Program-made: the position numbers and the translations under genes | Notes under the pieces: generated by a model | The model's input: the letters and a program-made list of their open reading frames with translations, nothing else | The model's database searches: none | Told to the model about the DNA's origin: nothing | Shown here: positions 18,422-26,060 of the stretch, piece after piece | Position numbering within the stretch: the stretch's first letter is position 1 | Layout of the letters: each line of letters starts with the position of its first letter | Origin: Planctomycetota bacterium | GTDB lineage: Bacteria; Planctomycetota; MHYJ01; JACQXL01 | NCBI GenBank assembly: GCA_016235865.1 | Contig: JACRIK010000021.1 | Span: forward strand, 1 to 64,000 | DNA length: 64,000 nt | Direction of reading: 5' to 3'

Positions 18422-18462
18422 AAGAGAATCTGCGTCCCATTAGTCCTTTCAGCGTCCCGCAT

Positions 18463-18523
18463 CTCTTAGAGTCAGTTTGAGTGAAACGAATTACTGACTC
18501 TTAGACCCCGCAGAATTGCGGGG
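18463..18523 (-). terminator. Hairpin pair between convergent lysS and the pentadecapeptide gene
   Basis: AGAGTCAGT (18468-18476) pairs with ACTGACTCT (18493-18501); CCCCGC (18506-18511) with GCGGGG (18518-18523). On the minus strand it reads as the compound element: GC hairpin, TCTAAG, stem, TAAGAGA. No gene start follows on that strand, so it may act as a bidirectional terminator. Confidence 0.6.
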
Positions 18524-18530
18524 CCGCCGC

Positions 18531-19400
18531 TCAAATAAACCATCCTAAAACCGCCAACTGCAATGTGGTAATGTCGGCGGCGATATAATAATCCACCAGC
18601 CGGTCGGAATCAATGGCCAGGATATCCGTTTTATCCATCGGAACGCCGGCCAGTACCGGCGAGCAATTAATAGTATTGGTCAGATTCACCCCGTCCCGGC
18701 GCAATACGAAGAACGATGGACCGACCGGCGATATGGCCACGATACCGAGATGGACCGCCCGGGCGCCGGCCGGCACGATGCCCGACAAATCAAGGCCGTC
18801 CACCTGCCAGGCGCCTGATATTGGAAAACCGGCTAACAGGAAATCGTATGTGGTGACCAACCTCGGAACGTATATCCCGGCCGCCGTTGGCGTAAACGAC
18901 AATTTGGCCGGCGTCACCGCGCCATTCAGGATTTTATCCGTGGTTACGGCGTTGTTCTGTATCTCCGATGAGCCGACCGCATTGGCCGCAATCTTTGATG
19001 CAGTCACGGCATTAGTCCCAATCTTAGAATTGGTTACCGCGCCATCCGCAATCTTAATGGATGTCACTGCTCCGCTGGGCAACTTATCTGATGTAACCTG
19101 CCCGTTGGCAATCTTCTGGGCAATCACGGCGTTATCCGCAATCTTGGGAGTCGTAACCGAATTATCAGCCAGCGGAACGACCGAGACATCCGGGCCTAAT
19201 TTGGCCTGGGTCACGGCCCCGTCCGCAATATCCTCGGTCTGGACCTGTCCGGCTCCGATATCGGCCCCGGTTATGGTCTCGTCCTTAATCTTGGCGGATG
19301 TGACGGCGTTATCCGCAATCTTTTCCTCGGTCACTGCGCCTTCAACGATGATAGGCGTGGTAACCTGTCCATCAATAAAATAGTTTCTTCTGTATGCCAT
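18531..19400 (-). CDS. Protein with pentadecapeptide 'D-x-A-V-T-x-x-K-I' repeats
   Basis: 289 residues. Residues ~10-165 consist of about ten 15-16-residue repeats such as 'ADNAVTSAKIKDETITGADI' and 'ADGAVTNSKIGTNAVTASKI'. Such repeats form trimeric beta-helical fibres in phage tail-fibre and bacterial surface proteins. The C-terminal ~100 residues ('PRLVTTYDFLLAGFPISGAWQVDGLDLSG...') look like a globular head. No signal peptide. Possibly a surface or phage-derived fibre. Intergenic 19401-19552 holds a repeat (19418-19485). Confidence 0.7.
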   Translation of the reverse strand: MAYRRNYFIDGQVTTPIIVEGAVTEEKIADNAVTSAKIKDETITGADIGAGQVQTEDIADGAVTQAKLGPDVSVVPLADNSVTTPKIADNAVIAQKIANGQVTSDKLPSGAVTSIKIADGAVTNSKIGTNAVTASKIAANAVGSSEIQNNAVTTDKILNGAVTPAKLSFTPTAAGIYVPRLVTTYDFLLAGFPISGAWQVDGLDLSGIVPAGARAVHLGIVAISPVGPSFFVLRRDGVNLTNTINCSPVLAGVPMDKTDILAIDSDRLVDYYIAADITTLQLAVLGWFI

Positions 19401-19417
19401 AAAACACTTAATCCTTT

Positions 19418-19485
19418 AGATTGCTTCGCTATCGCTCGCAATGACAGTCATTGCGAGGAGTCCCAGCGGGACGACGAAGCAATCT
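19418..19485. repeat. AGATTGCTTCGC..GCGAAGCAATCT palindromic repeat
   Basis: AGATTGCTTCGCTATCGCTC ... GACGAAGCAATCT with central TGACAGTCATTGCGAGG. One arm of the same family is translated in the protease gene at 20852-20879. Confidence 0.75.
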
Positions 19486-19552
19486 CGTTCAAGTTATCAT
19501 AACGCGTGGTCGGGGGACGCTGCAGCATCCCCACTCACGCTTTGCTGGCGCA

Positions 19553-20359
19553 CTAAACCAGCACTATCCGTGCATGGAGTTTGATTTCCGGGTCGGAATA
19601 CTCATACTCCAGGAGCGAATCGGTTGCTCCGCCACCCACTACGAACGGCTTCACCGGTGCGACCGTGGTATCCCTGAAGGAATTAGCCATGTCAACCAGC
19701 CGGGTGTTCTGCGCCGTGACTTCGCCTGCATCCATATCCGCCTTGAGGATATACATCCCCGCAGATACCAGCAGGTTGGTTATCGCAGCACGGAACTGTT
19801 TCCTCAGCCCCGGCTTGGTGAAATCGTAAGGACCTCCGCCGCCAACATTCTCCACGTGGTCTGTGAACTTATTGGCCTTGGGGTCGCCGGTCATCCAGTA
19901 ACCTATCTGAGGCACCACCATACCACGCACCTTATCGCCGGTAAACCGTAACGAGCCATCGCTGACCGCAATCGCCCATCTGTCCTTGGCGTTAGTTACC
20001 TGGTCCTTGAAGAACTTGCCGAATACGCCGTCCACCGTGGCAAAAGCACGTCCGTACTTCTCCACAAATTTAGCGTATGACTCGGCCAACTTCTTATAGT
20101 GGAACCTGATGACATTTGCCCCGCTCTTGCCTGCATCAGACACGAATGCCGGGTCAATCATCTTCCTCCACTTCTGATTAGATACCTCAGCCAGTATGGA
20201 CTGGAACCTACCCTCATCGGATAGGACTTCCAGCATCCGGTCATGCATGCGCTCGGTGTTGTTGAGCATTCCCTCAACCCACCGGTCAGGCATATCGCCC
20301 GCTGGTCCCAAACTAACCGGGATGGTTATTAACACATCCAATTTAATTTCGTTTGGCAT
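19553..20359 (-). CDS. Hypothetical protein, 268 aa
   Basis: ATG 20359 is supported by AAGGGGG 8 nt upstream; an in-frame GTG nine bases earlier lies within that RBS. Predicted mixed alpha/beta; Trp/Lys-rich ('NQKWRKMIDPAFVSD', 'NVIRFHYKKLAESYAKFVEKYG'). No signal peptide, membrane span or catalytic motif recognised. It sits between the pentadecapeptide gene and the protease gene, all on the minus strand, so they may form one functional cassette. Confidence 0.6.
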   Translation of the reverse strand: MPNEIKLDVLITIPVSLGPAGDMPDRWVEGMLNNTERMHDRMLEVLSDEGRFQSILAEVSNQKWRKMIDPAFVSDAGKSGANVIRFHYKKLAESYAKFVEKYGRAFATVDGVFGKFFKDQVTNAKDRWAIAVSDGSLRFTGDKVRGMVVPQIGYWMTGDPKANKFTDHVENVGGGGPYDFTKPGLRKQFRAAITNLLVSAGMYILKADMDAGEVTAQNTRLVDMANSFRDTTVAPVKPFVVGGGATDSLLEYEYSDPEIKLHARIVLV

Positions 20360-20379
20360 TGTAATCACCCCCTTATGTT

Positions 20380-20452
20380 GCCTGTTACTGGCTGTTAGCC
20401 CGTCCGGGCGTTATCAGCCAGTTATCCCGATGAGCGTTAGCGACATCGGGAC
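20380..20452 (-). repeat. Compound TAAC/TAAG hairpin element ahead of the 268-aa gene
   Basis: On the minus strand: CCCGAT...ATCGGG hairpin (20426-20431/20445-20450), ATAACTGGCTG, inner GCCCGGACGGGC, TAACAGCCAGTAAC, then the AAGGGGG RBS. Confidence 0.75.
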
Positions 20453-20503
20453 AAAGTTACGATTGGTCATTCCACTGCGCGCTTAGCGGAATTACCGAGT
20501 TGA

Positions 20504-21259
20504 TTATTCGTGTTTATCTGCTTGCACTGAGCGAAGCGAATGTGTGTCCAAGAATTGATAGATTTGATTGATAGGAACTATACCGGCCATGGTAGTAACG
20601 AGTTGTCCTTGATATGTCTTAACCCATACTGCTATTCCGATTACTTCATAGGTTCGGGCATCGTAAACCGGGCCGCCTGAATTACCCGGTAATATTGGGC
20701 TTGACACTTCCCAGGAATCAGTATTGACAGCGGATATAATCCCCTGTGATGGCCGAGGTTTAAGCCCCAGAGAGCACCCCACGGTGTAAATCGGGGTGAA
20801 GAGGTAGGCAATGTAACTCTCCGGGGCAAGGCGTGCGGAATATACAACAATGTCATTGCGAGCGTCAGCGAAGCAATCTCTATTAATTCGTAATAACGCT
20901 AAATCATTATCAGTGTCAGTTATAACTACCGTTGCTGTGATATTAGTGAAATCATACAGTTCTACATCAACGACACTCTGGTCTTCTACCACATGCGCCG
21001 CCGTTAAGATATAGGTTTGGGTATGACTAATGACTACGCCAGACCCGGTCGAGAACCCGGCTGTTATTCTTACGGTCGGGTAGAGCATCTTCTCATATTC
21101 CTCTTGATATGGATTTCTTGGCTCTTTACTCGGCGCCTTGACTATTACTATCTCTTTTGCGTCCTGCGTTATGCGTTGGGCATCCTGAGTTAAGACCCAA
21201 GACACAAGACCCACGACGCACAGCGCACACCCCAAAACTAATCCTAATATCCTTTTCAT
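20504..21259 (-). CDS. Trypsin-like serine protease (S1 family)
   Basis: 251 residues. N-terminal membrane anchor or signal (ILGLVLGCALCVVGLVSWVL). Catalytic triad visible: His in 'TAAHVV', Asp in 'TDNDLALL', Ser in 'PGNSGGPV'. It lacks PDZ domains, unlike DegP/HtrA. Residues ~127-136 (CFADARND) are encoded by a dispersed repeat arm (20852-20879), and the last residues around 'DTHSLRSVQA' by another repeat shared with mraZ. Probably periplasmic or surface protease. Confidence 0.85.
   Translation of the reverse strand: MKRILGLVLGCALCVVGLVSWVLTQDAQRITQDAKEIVIVKAPSKEPRNPYQEEYEKMLYPTVRITAGFSTGSGVVISHTQTYILTAAHVVEDQSVVDVELYDFTNITATVVITDTDNDLALLRINRDCFADARNDIVVYSARLAPESYIAYLFTPIYTVGCSLGLKPRPSQGIISAVNTDSWEVSSPILPGNSGGPVYDARTYEVIGIAVWVKTYQGQLVTTMAGIVPINQIYQFLDTHSLRSVQADKHE
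20852..20879. repeat. GTCATTGCGAG..AGCAATCT repeat arm inside the protease gene
   Basis: Matches the arms of the intergenic repeat at 19418-19485 (GTCATTGCGAG and GAAGCAATCT). Here it is in frame between the catalytic Asp and the following beta-strand. Confidence 0.7.
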
Positions 21260-21292
21260 ATTATCCCCCTAATCTCCCAATTACCTAATTTC

Positions 21293-21580
21293 CTAACCTA
21301 CCTCGCCTCTCATCCGTGCATCCCAGTAATCCTCCATCTCCCGGCGGAATGACGGAGACCAAACATCCGGGTTAAACCCGGCCTGTTCGCCTTCCCGGCG
21401 CTCGGACCAACCCAGGAGCCGTTCCGCGCCCATCCGGGCCGCCGGCAGGTTTGACGGCTTACGCCTGGGAAAATGCTCCGCATAATGGCTCCGGCAATAG
21501 CCCATCAGCCGGGCTGCCAGCGCCGTCAGGCTCTTGCCCCCGGCCACCTGGCTCTTACATTTATATTCCTTGCACCTCAT
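21293..21580 (-). CDS. Hypothetical protein, 95 aa, cysteine-containing N-terminus
   Basis: ATG 21580 chosen because GAGGAG lies 8 nt upstream; ATG 21586 would be too close. MRCKEYKC...YCRSHY suggests a small Cys/His metal site (C3, C8, C28, H31 or so). The rest is Arg/Glu/Trp-rich. No family recognised. Confidence 0.5.
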   Translation of the reverse strand: MRCKEYKCKSQVAGGKSLTALAARLMGYCRSHYAEHFPRRKPSNLPAARMGAERLLGWSERREGEQAGFNPDVWSPSFRREMEDYWDARMRGEVG

Positions 21581-21591
21581 AATCATGTCTC

Positions 21592-21655
21592 CTCTTAGGG
21601 ACTGTTAGCGACCAAGGAGCGTTACAGTCCCTTAGACCCCCGCTTACAGCGAGGG
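21592..21655 (-). repeat. Compound TAAC/TAAG hairpin element ahead of the 95-aa gene
   Basis: Minus strand: CCCTCGCT-GTA-AGCGGGGG, TCTAAGGGACTGT, TAACGCTCCTTGGTCGC, TAACAGTCCCT, AAGAGGAG (RBS). The 9-bp stem AGGGACTGT/ACAGTCCCT is perfect. Confidence 0.78.
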
Positions 21656-21771
21656 CTTCTTAGTCATTCGCTCTTCACACTCTTCTCTCTTCCCTCCATA
21701 AGGTTAATACGCAAAGTGCCCGAATGTTACAGTGGAAAATGAGATTTCTGAGCAGATTCTTACAACTCCTC

Positions 21772-21799
21772 TTGACAAAAAGGGTTATAATGCTATAAT
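21772..21799 (+). promoter_or_regulatory. Consensus sigma-70 promoter for the sigma-factor operon
   Basis: TTGACA at 21772-21777, 16-nt spacer, TATAAT at 21794-21799: both hexamers perfect. The transcript would begin near 21806 and include a long structured leader to 21964. Confidence 0.8.
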
Positions 21800-21817
21800 T
21801 TTAGCATAAAATATAGG

Positions 21818-21890
21818 CCCGATGTTCACCCAGCCCATAATCTATGGGCTGGGTTCATCGGGATAACTCGCCCGTACGGGCGAGTAAGAA
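21818..21890 (+). repeat. Compound hairpin element in the sigma-factor leader
   Basis: CCCGAT (21818-21823)/ATCGGG (21857-21862) enclose ACCCAGCCCAT/ATGGGCTGGGT; ATAACTCGCCCGT/ACGGGCGAGTAAG follows (21866-21885), then AAGATACCGATATG, which would start an 11-codon leader peptide (MPDDRAPLEAA, 21900-21935). Confidence 0.75.
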
Positions 21891-21915
21891 GATACCGATA
21901 TGCCTGATGACCGCG

Positions 21916-21997
21916 CCCCGTTAGAGGCGGCCTGACTTGATAGATTAAGACAGTTTAAAACCTATGACAAACTCCAATGATAACGCCTCTAACGGGG
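21916..21997. repeat. CCCCGTTAGA inverted repeat spanning the sigma-factor start
   Basis: CCCCGTTAGAGGC (21916-21928) and GCCTCTAACGGGG (21985-21997) form a perfect 13-bp inverted repeat enclosing the start codon at 21964. The same CCCCGTTAGA termini occur at 34483-34612. Confidence 0.7.
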
Positions 21998-22656
21998 TAA
22001 AAACCGACGAATCCCTGGCCATGGCCTACCAGAACGGCGATAACTCAGCGGTAGCCATCCTTATCCACCGGTATGAAAAGCCGCTCTGGAGATTCGCCTT
22101 AAGGTCCAGCCAATATAAGGACCGGCAGTTCATTGATGACATTCTCCAGGTTGTCTTCATACTCATCTTCAAATTGCTGAAAGACCGCCGGTTCAGGCCG
22201 GAATATGACGGCTCATTCAGAACCTGGGCATTTAATATCTGTAAAAAGATAACGCTCCACGAGAACCAGAGCCGGAAACATCTGGAAAAACCGATTAGCG
22301 CCCAGTATCAGGACGAAATCTCCGCGGACATCACGGCCCGCCGGTTTGCCGACTCGCTGGACACCCTGCGCGCCGAGCGGAGGATGGAGAAACTCAAGGC
22401 CGCGCTGGACCGGCTCAAGCCCGAAGAGCGCAAACTCATTGACCTGCGTAACCAGGAGCCGCCGGTCCCGTTTGACAAAATTAAGGATATGCCGGAGTTT
22501 CCGGGAAGTAATGCTGGACAACTCCGGACTGAACATTGTAGGTTATTGGACAGATTAAGGGAGTATATAGAAGGGATGACGATTCAGATTGTGCATCCCG
22601 GAACAGAGAGACCTGAAAGGACAGAGTGTCTTTTAGGTAATCTGAGCGGCGCGTAA
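21964..22656 (+). CDS. ECF-like sigma-70 family RNA polymerase sigma factor
   Basis: 230 residues. Region 2: 'ESLAMAYQNGDNSAVAILIHRYEKPLWRFALR' and 'IDDILQVVFILIFKLLKDRRFRPEYDGSFRTWAFNICKKI' (residues ~18-100). Region 4-like: 'AALDRLKPEERKLIDLR' (~140-160), but the HTH part ('FDKIKDMPEFPGSNAGQLRTEHCRLLDRLREYI') diverges from the canonical pattern. Start codon lies inside an inverted repeat that could hide the RBS; RBS is weak. Followed by a putative zinc-finger anti-sigma gene, the classic ECF pairing. Confidence 0.8.
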   Translation: MTNSNDNASNGVKTDESLAMAYQNGDNSAVAILIHRYEKPLWRFALRSSQYKDRQFIDDILQVVFILIFKLLKDRRFRPEYDGSFRTWAFNICKKITLHENQSRKHLEKPISAQYQDEISADITARRFADSLDTLRAERRMEKLKAALDRLKPEERKLIDLRNQEPPVPFDKIKDMPEFPGSNAGQLRTEHCRLLDRLREYIEGMTIQIVHPGTERPERTECLLGNLSGA

Positions 22657-22665
22657 TAAGCCGAC

Positions 22666-22734
22666 CCCGACAAATACTGTCGGGATAAGAACCAGTAAAG
22701 GGCATCCCTTCGGGATTTCTAACTGGTTCTAAGA
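22666..22734 (+). repeat. Compound TAAG/CTAAC hairpin element ahead of the zinc-finger gene
   Basis: CCCGACA/TGTCGGG hairpin, ATAAG, 9-bp stem AGAACCAGT (22688-22696)/ACTGGTTCT (22722-22730), inner ATCCC-TTC-GGGAT, then AAGAGGAG RBS. Confidence 0.78.
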
Positions 22735-22745
22735 GGAGTATTTAT

Positions 22746-23240
22746 ATGGCAAACGAAAAGACCGGGCAGAAACTGAATCCAGAATGCAAGGACTATCGGC
22801 TGGACATCGTTGACCTGGCCACCGGCGAAAACGCCTCGTTAGACCCGGCCCGGGTCAAAAAGGTCCTCAAGCACCTGGCCGGATGCTCCGCCTGCCGCGA
22901 GGCATTCCTGGGCTACGAGGAAATCTACGCCGCGGCCGCGACCGAGAAACACACCAAGACGCCTGAATTCCGCCAGAAGATGGACGACCTGATTAGCCGC
23001 ATCAAGAGCGGCGATGATGCGAGCAAGCCCAAATCCGAGACCGTCAGCCGGATTATCCGCGATGCGGATACGGTCTATCAAATCCTGGAAAAGGACGGGA
23101 CCCAGGTCATCCTGCCTGATTTAGCCAGCAGGTCCAAACTGCCGGCGGACAAATTCCATCAGGCCCTGGGTTACCTGGTCTGTATGGAGCGCATCAACCT
23201 CAACGACCACGGGACAAATACCTTTGTGGAGATGAGGTAA
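22746..23240 (+). CDS. Putative zinc-finger anti-sigma factor with winged-helix-like C-terminus
   Basis: 164 residues. 'HLAGCSACRE' at residues ~38-48 is the H-x3-C-x2-C core of the ZAS/zf-HC2 fold; an upstream 'NPECKDY' supplies another Cys. The C-terminal half ('IIRDADTVYQILEKDGTQVILPDLASRSKLPADKFHQALGYLV...') resembles a small winged helix. No transmembrane segment, so it would be a cytosolic anti-sigma or co-regulator. RBS AGAGGAG. Gene order sigma then ZAS supports the role. Confidence 0.68.
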   Translation: MANEKTGQKLNPECKDYRLDIVDLATGENASLDPARVKKVLKHLAGCSACREAFLGYEEIYAAAATEKHTKTPEFRQKMDDLISRIKSGDDASKPKSETVSRIIRDADTVYQILEKDGTQVILPDLASRSKLPADKFHQALGYLVCMERINLNDHGTNTFVEMR

Positions 23241-23288
23241 GTGAAAACCCTGTATTTTCAATAAATGAAAATACATTTCACTTTTTAC

Positions 23289-23316
23289 TTGACAAATACG
23301 ATATAATGTATATATT
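23289..23316 (+). promoter_or_regulatory. Sigma-70-type promoter of the NYN/HEPN island
   Basis: TTGACA (23289-23294), 16-nt spacer, TATATT (23311-23316). The leader then contains CCAG-TAGG-CTGG and the large hairpin at 23362-23395. Confidence 0.65.
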
Positions 23317-23361
23317 TACATTAGAAATAATTAAATCCGAACGCCAGTAGGCTGGCAAAAC

Positions 23362-23395
23362 GGGCTCTTTATCCCTTAACTGGGGTAAAGAGCCC
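23362..23395 (+). promoter_or_regulatory. Leader hairpin ahead of the NYN gene
   Basis: 10-bp stem GGGCTCTTTA / TAAAGAGCCC with inner CCC/GGG, 23 nt before ATG 23419. It lies between promoter and RBS and could act as an attenuator or stability element. Confidence 0.55.
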
Positions 23396-23418
23396 AATCC
23401 ATTTATAGGGAGGTTTAT

Positions 23419-24075
23419 ATGAAAAAGGTAGCGATTCTGATTGACGGCGGGTTTCTATCCAAAATATTTCATGTTAAAACCAAGAAAAATATCACAGCAG
23501 ATGATGTTATAAAGATAGCAAATAAATCACTATCAATGTTTTGCTTATCAAGCCCCGCTATTGGTCAAATTGATAGAGATGAAGCAGAACTATTCAGGAT
23601 TTACTATTACGACGCCCCTCCTTTCGGGTATAAACTGATTAACCCGATAAATAGCCATGAGAACGATTATTCTAAAAACCCATTATTTACGGCGATAAGC
23701 AATTTCCAGAGAACATTGGCTGAAAAGGATTTCGTTGCCTTAAGATTAGGCAAGCTATCCTGTCATGACTGGAAACTCTCTAAGGGTGCTATTGATAAGA
23801 TTAAAGCCGGAAAGCAATTAACCGCATTTGACATTGTCCCTGATTTCAAGCAGAAAGCCGTGGATATGAGAGTCGGCCTTGATATTGCCTGGCTTGCCAC
23901 AAGAAACATTGTAGATACGGTTATTCTGATTGCCGCTGATAACGACTTTATACCGGCGATGAAGTTCGCCAGGAAAGAAGGCATCCACGTTGCCATAGCA
24001 AAGATTGAACAATTAAATAGCGAGATGCGCCAGCACTCGGACCGGGTAATTGAGGTTGATATAAGCCAACCATAA
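23419..24075 (+). CDS. NYN-domain (LabA/PIN-like) putative ribonuclease
   Basis: 218 residues. NYN acidic motifs in order: 'AILIDGGFL' (residue ~9 Asp), 'KAVDMRVGLDIAWLA' (Asp pair, ~150-157), 'LIAADNDFIPAM' (~170-180). These are the metal-binding residues of the PIN/FLAP-like NYN fold, which cleaves RNA. RBS GGGAGG. First gene of an AT-richer island; the following gene encodes a HEPN domain, another RNase fold. Confidence 0.85.
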   Translation: MKKVAILIDGGFLSKIFHVKTKKNITADDVIKIANKSLSMFCLSSPAIGQIDRDEAELFRIYYYDAPPFGYKLINPINSHENDYSKNPLFTAISNFQRTLAEKDFVALRLGKLSCHDWKLSKGAIDKIKAGKQLTAFDIVPDFKQKAVDMRVGLDIAWLATRNIVDTVILIAADNDFIPAMKFARKEGIHVAIAKIEQLNSEMRQHSDRVIEVDISQP

Positions 24076-24137
24076 ATATCGCCTGACCGAGGCCGAACGC
24101 AAGAGCTTCCAGCAGGAAAGCAAGAGGGTGTAGTGAA

Positions 24138-24935
24138 ATGGATATAGATATTACACAATCATTAAAGGATACCGAAAATTCTCTTCGTGATTTTATCGCG
24201 CTTATGCTGCAACAAAAACTCGGAGAGAGTTGGGTTGAGAAATGCGGCGTTACGCCGGAACGAATAACAAAATGGAACGAGAAGAAATCTATAGAAGAAA
24301 AGCGCCAGAAAACGGGAACTGTTGAAGAACGGCTTATTTATTATGCTGATTTCTACGACTTGAAAACTATCCTTGAAAAGAATTGGGCTGATGTCTTCGC
24401 CCAAGTATTTAGTGAATGGAAAACAATGAAAGTGTGGCTTGAGGAATTAGAAAAGTTGCGCGACCCTGATGCACATAGAAGAGAATTGCTACCACATCAA
24501 AAACACTTGGCAATGGGAATAGCAGGAGAAATCAGGAGTCTTTTAATCCGTTATCGAAGCAAAAATGAAACAGGCGAGGACTATTTCCCGAGAATTGAAA
24601 GTGTAAGAGATAGTATTGGTAATATATGGGCTCCCAAAGAATATCCCGATACTATCTGTTTTACGAAAACAATATTAAGACCCAATGATATAATCGATTT
24701 CATAGTTACGGCTTCCGATCCAAAAGGAGAGGCGTTAAAATATGGCATAAGTACTGACACGAGCAAGTCGCTTACATGGCAAAAAGAAAATACTTTTTCA
24801 ATCAAGATATTAAAGGAAGACATTAGGCATAGTTTTCACATAACTTTGTTTATATGTAGTTGCCGCGATTACCATGCCCAGGGAAAGTGGGATGATTTTG
24901 TTCATTTTGTATATCAAATCCTACCTAATAAATAA
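24138..24935 (+). CDS. Swt1-type HEPN domain protein, putative ribonuclease
   Basis: 265 residues. The N-terminus ('NSLRDFIALMLQQKLGESWVEKCGV') matches the Swt1-HEPN style, and 'LRDPDAHR' near residue 113 is the R-x4-H catalytic motif of HEPN RNases. The C-terminal ~80 residues ('DFIVTASDPKGEALKYGISTD...FHITLFICS') look like a beta-sandwich sensor or Ig-like domain. HEPN proteins act in abortive infection and toxin systems. Gap of 62 bp from the NYN gene; probably co-transcribed. Confidence 0.72.
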   Translation: MDIDITQSLKDTENSLRDFIALMLQQKLGESWVEKCGVTPERITKWNEKKSIEEKRQKTGTVEERLIYYADFYDLKTILEKNWADVFAQVFSEWKTMKVWLEELEKLRDPDAHRRELLPHQKHLAMGIAGEIRSLLIRYRSKNETGEDYFPRIESVRDSIGNIWAPKEYPDTICFTKTILRPNDIIDFIVTASDPKGEALKYGISTDTSKSLTWQKENTFSIKILKEDIRHSFHITLFICSCRDYHAQGKWDDFVHFVYQILPNK

Positions 24936-24941
24936 GACCGA

Positions 24942-25015
24942 AAGGAGAATGTTTAGTTGGTATGAATTTAGGCTAACAGGGCATGCAGTTCAAGGTTCAA
25001 TTCCTTGGGCGGGAT
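24942..25015 (+). other. Degenerate tRNA-like sequence
   Basis: A perfect T-arm CAAGG-TTCAATT-CCTTG (24991-25007) lies 36 nt after a D-loop-like AGTTGGTA (24955-24962), the canonical spacing. The acceptor 3' strand GGCGGGA has no complementary 5' strand and the anticodon stem does not pair. Most likely a decayed tRNA or integration-site remnant. Confidence 0.35.
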
Positions 25016-25110
25016 TAGATGCAGGCCACTTCTTAGTAACCGTATTTCTGGTGTGGTTCGCTAATTTTAATTTGTTAGTTAATTTTAGTTTAATAAAGGA
25101 GGTGGTGACT

Positions 25111-25179
25111 ATGAAGATAAAGCTAGCATTGAATTTTAACGTTTGCGCTAATCTTGCGATGGTTTCCCTGCTTGCCTAA
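25111..25179 (+). CDS. Possible 22-residue leader peptide
   Basis: ATG 25111 has the strongest RBS in the island (AAAGGAGGT at 25095-25103, 7 nt spacing) and encodes MKIKLALNFNVCANLAMVSL plus LA. It ends 26 bp before the PD-(D/E)XK gene. Could be a leader peptide, small membrane peptide or toxin; coding status unproven. Confidence 0.4.
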   Translation: MKIKLALNFNVCANLAMVSLLA

Positions 25180-25205
25180 ATTCATATAAAATAAAGATTA
25201 AATCC

Positions 25206-26060
25206 ATGAATAAAACTAAATACCCAAAGGGGTCTATTAATAAGAAAGATATCTTAGATGCAATCGACAAATCAGGATATTTAATGGAGCAAAGAGTTGC
25301 CAAAAAATTGGACGATATGGGATGGAGAATTTCCCAGAGTTTTAAGTTTGAAGACCAGGACACGAAAGAATCAAGGGAGATTGATATACTTGCGCACCAT
25401 AGGTTGGAAAGCGAAGAAATCGATAATTTAATTACTACCCTTGACGTTATTATAGAGTGTAAAGGATATAATTCCCCTCTGATTGTTTTCCCTCGGCAAT
25501 CAACAATCCCTATTACGCCGAGTTGTCATCTTGTTTTTTCTGGAAGCCTTGACCAATTTTTCCAGAACAAACCGCCACTACCCATTAGTAATTGGTTTTA
25601 TGAAATTAAGCCAGTTTTCCTGCCATATCTTTCGCATAATATAAAAATAGGATATCAAGCATGCACTATTAAAGAATCCAAACAAAATAGCGATAGTAAA
25701 TTTCATGCTGACAATTCTGACTTCTATGATGCCATCGAACCATTAATAAAAACGCTGCATTTTATGAGAATGCAAGAGATTCATGTTAGGCCACCCTACG
25801 TAACGCTTAGACATCTTGTATTAATATGGCGTAAAGAACTTTACTTATATAACTATGAAAAGAAAGATATTGAACCAATTGACAGCATTCCTTTTTATTA
25901 TTCCAATTTATCTGAAAAAGTGAAAGGTGATTTTTTTATAGATATTATACGCGAGGATAAATTAGAATCACCGCTTAATAATATAAAAAATAATGTCTTC
26001 CCACTTTTCCTGGAATGCATAGAAGATTTTCTATCTAAACATTTGAATAAACCAATATGA
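25206..26060 (+). CDS. PD-(D/E)XK nuclease-like protein
   Basis: 284 residues. Glu28 in 'YLMEQRVAKKL', Asp60 in 'REIDILAHH', and Glu84-x-Lys86 in 'LDVIIECKGY' fit the restriction-endonuclease core (E...D...ExK), as in Mrr/RecB-like proteins. The remaining ~190 residues are unassigned. The stop overlaps the next start (ATGA), so the two products are probably made in fixed ratio and may form a complex. Low-GC codon use relative to flanking genes suggests horizontal acquisition. Confidence 0.68.
   Translation: MNKTKYPKGSINKKDILDAIDKSGYLMEQRVAKKLDDMGWRISQSFKFEDQDTKESREIDILAHHRLESEEIDNLITTLDVIIECKGYNSPLIVFPRQSTIPITPSCHLVFSGSLDQFFQNKPPLPISNWFYEIKPVFLPYLSHNIKIGYQACTIKESKQNSDSKFHADNSDFYDAIEPLIKTLHFMRMQEIHVRPPYVTLRHLVLIWRKELYLYNYEKKDIEPIDSIPFYYSNLSEKVKGDFFIDIIREDKLESPLNNIKNNVFPLFLECIEDFLSKHLNKPI

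Noticed and set aside
24942-25015. Functional tRNA gene
   Set aside because: Acceptor and anticodon stems do not pair and no anticodon loop is convincing.
24874-25179. 101-aa frame overlapping the end of the HEPN gene
   Set aside because: It runs through the tRNA-like sequence and lacks an RBS; only the last 22 codons have a strong RBS and are listed separately.
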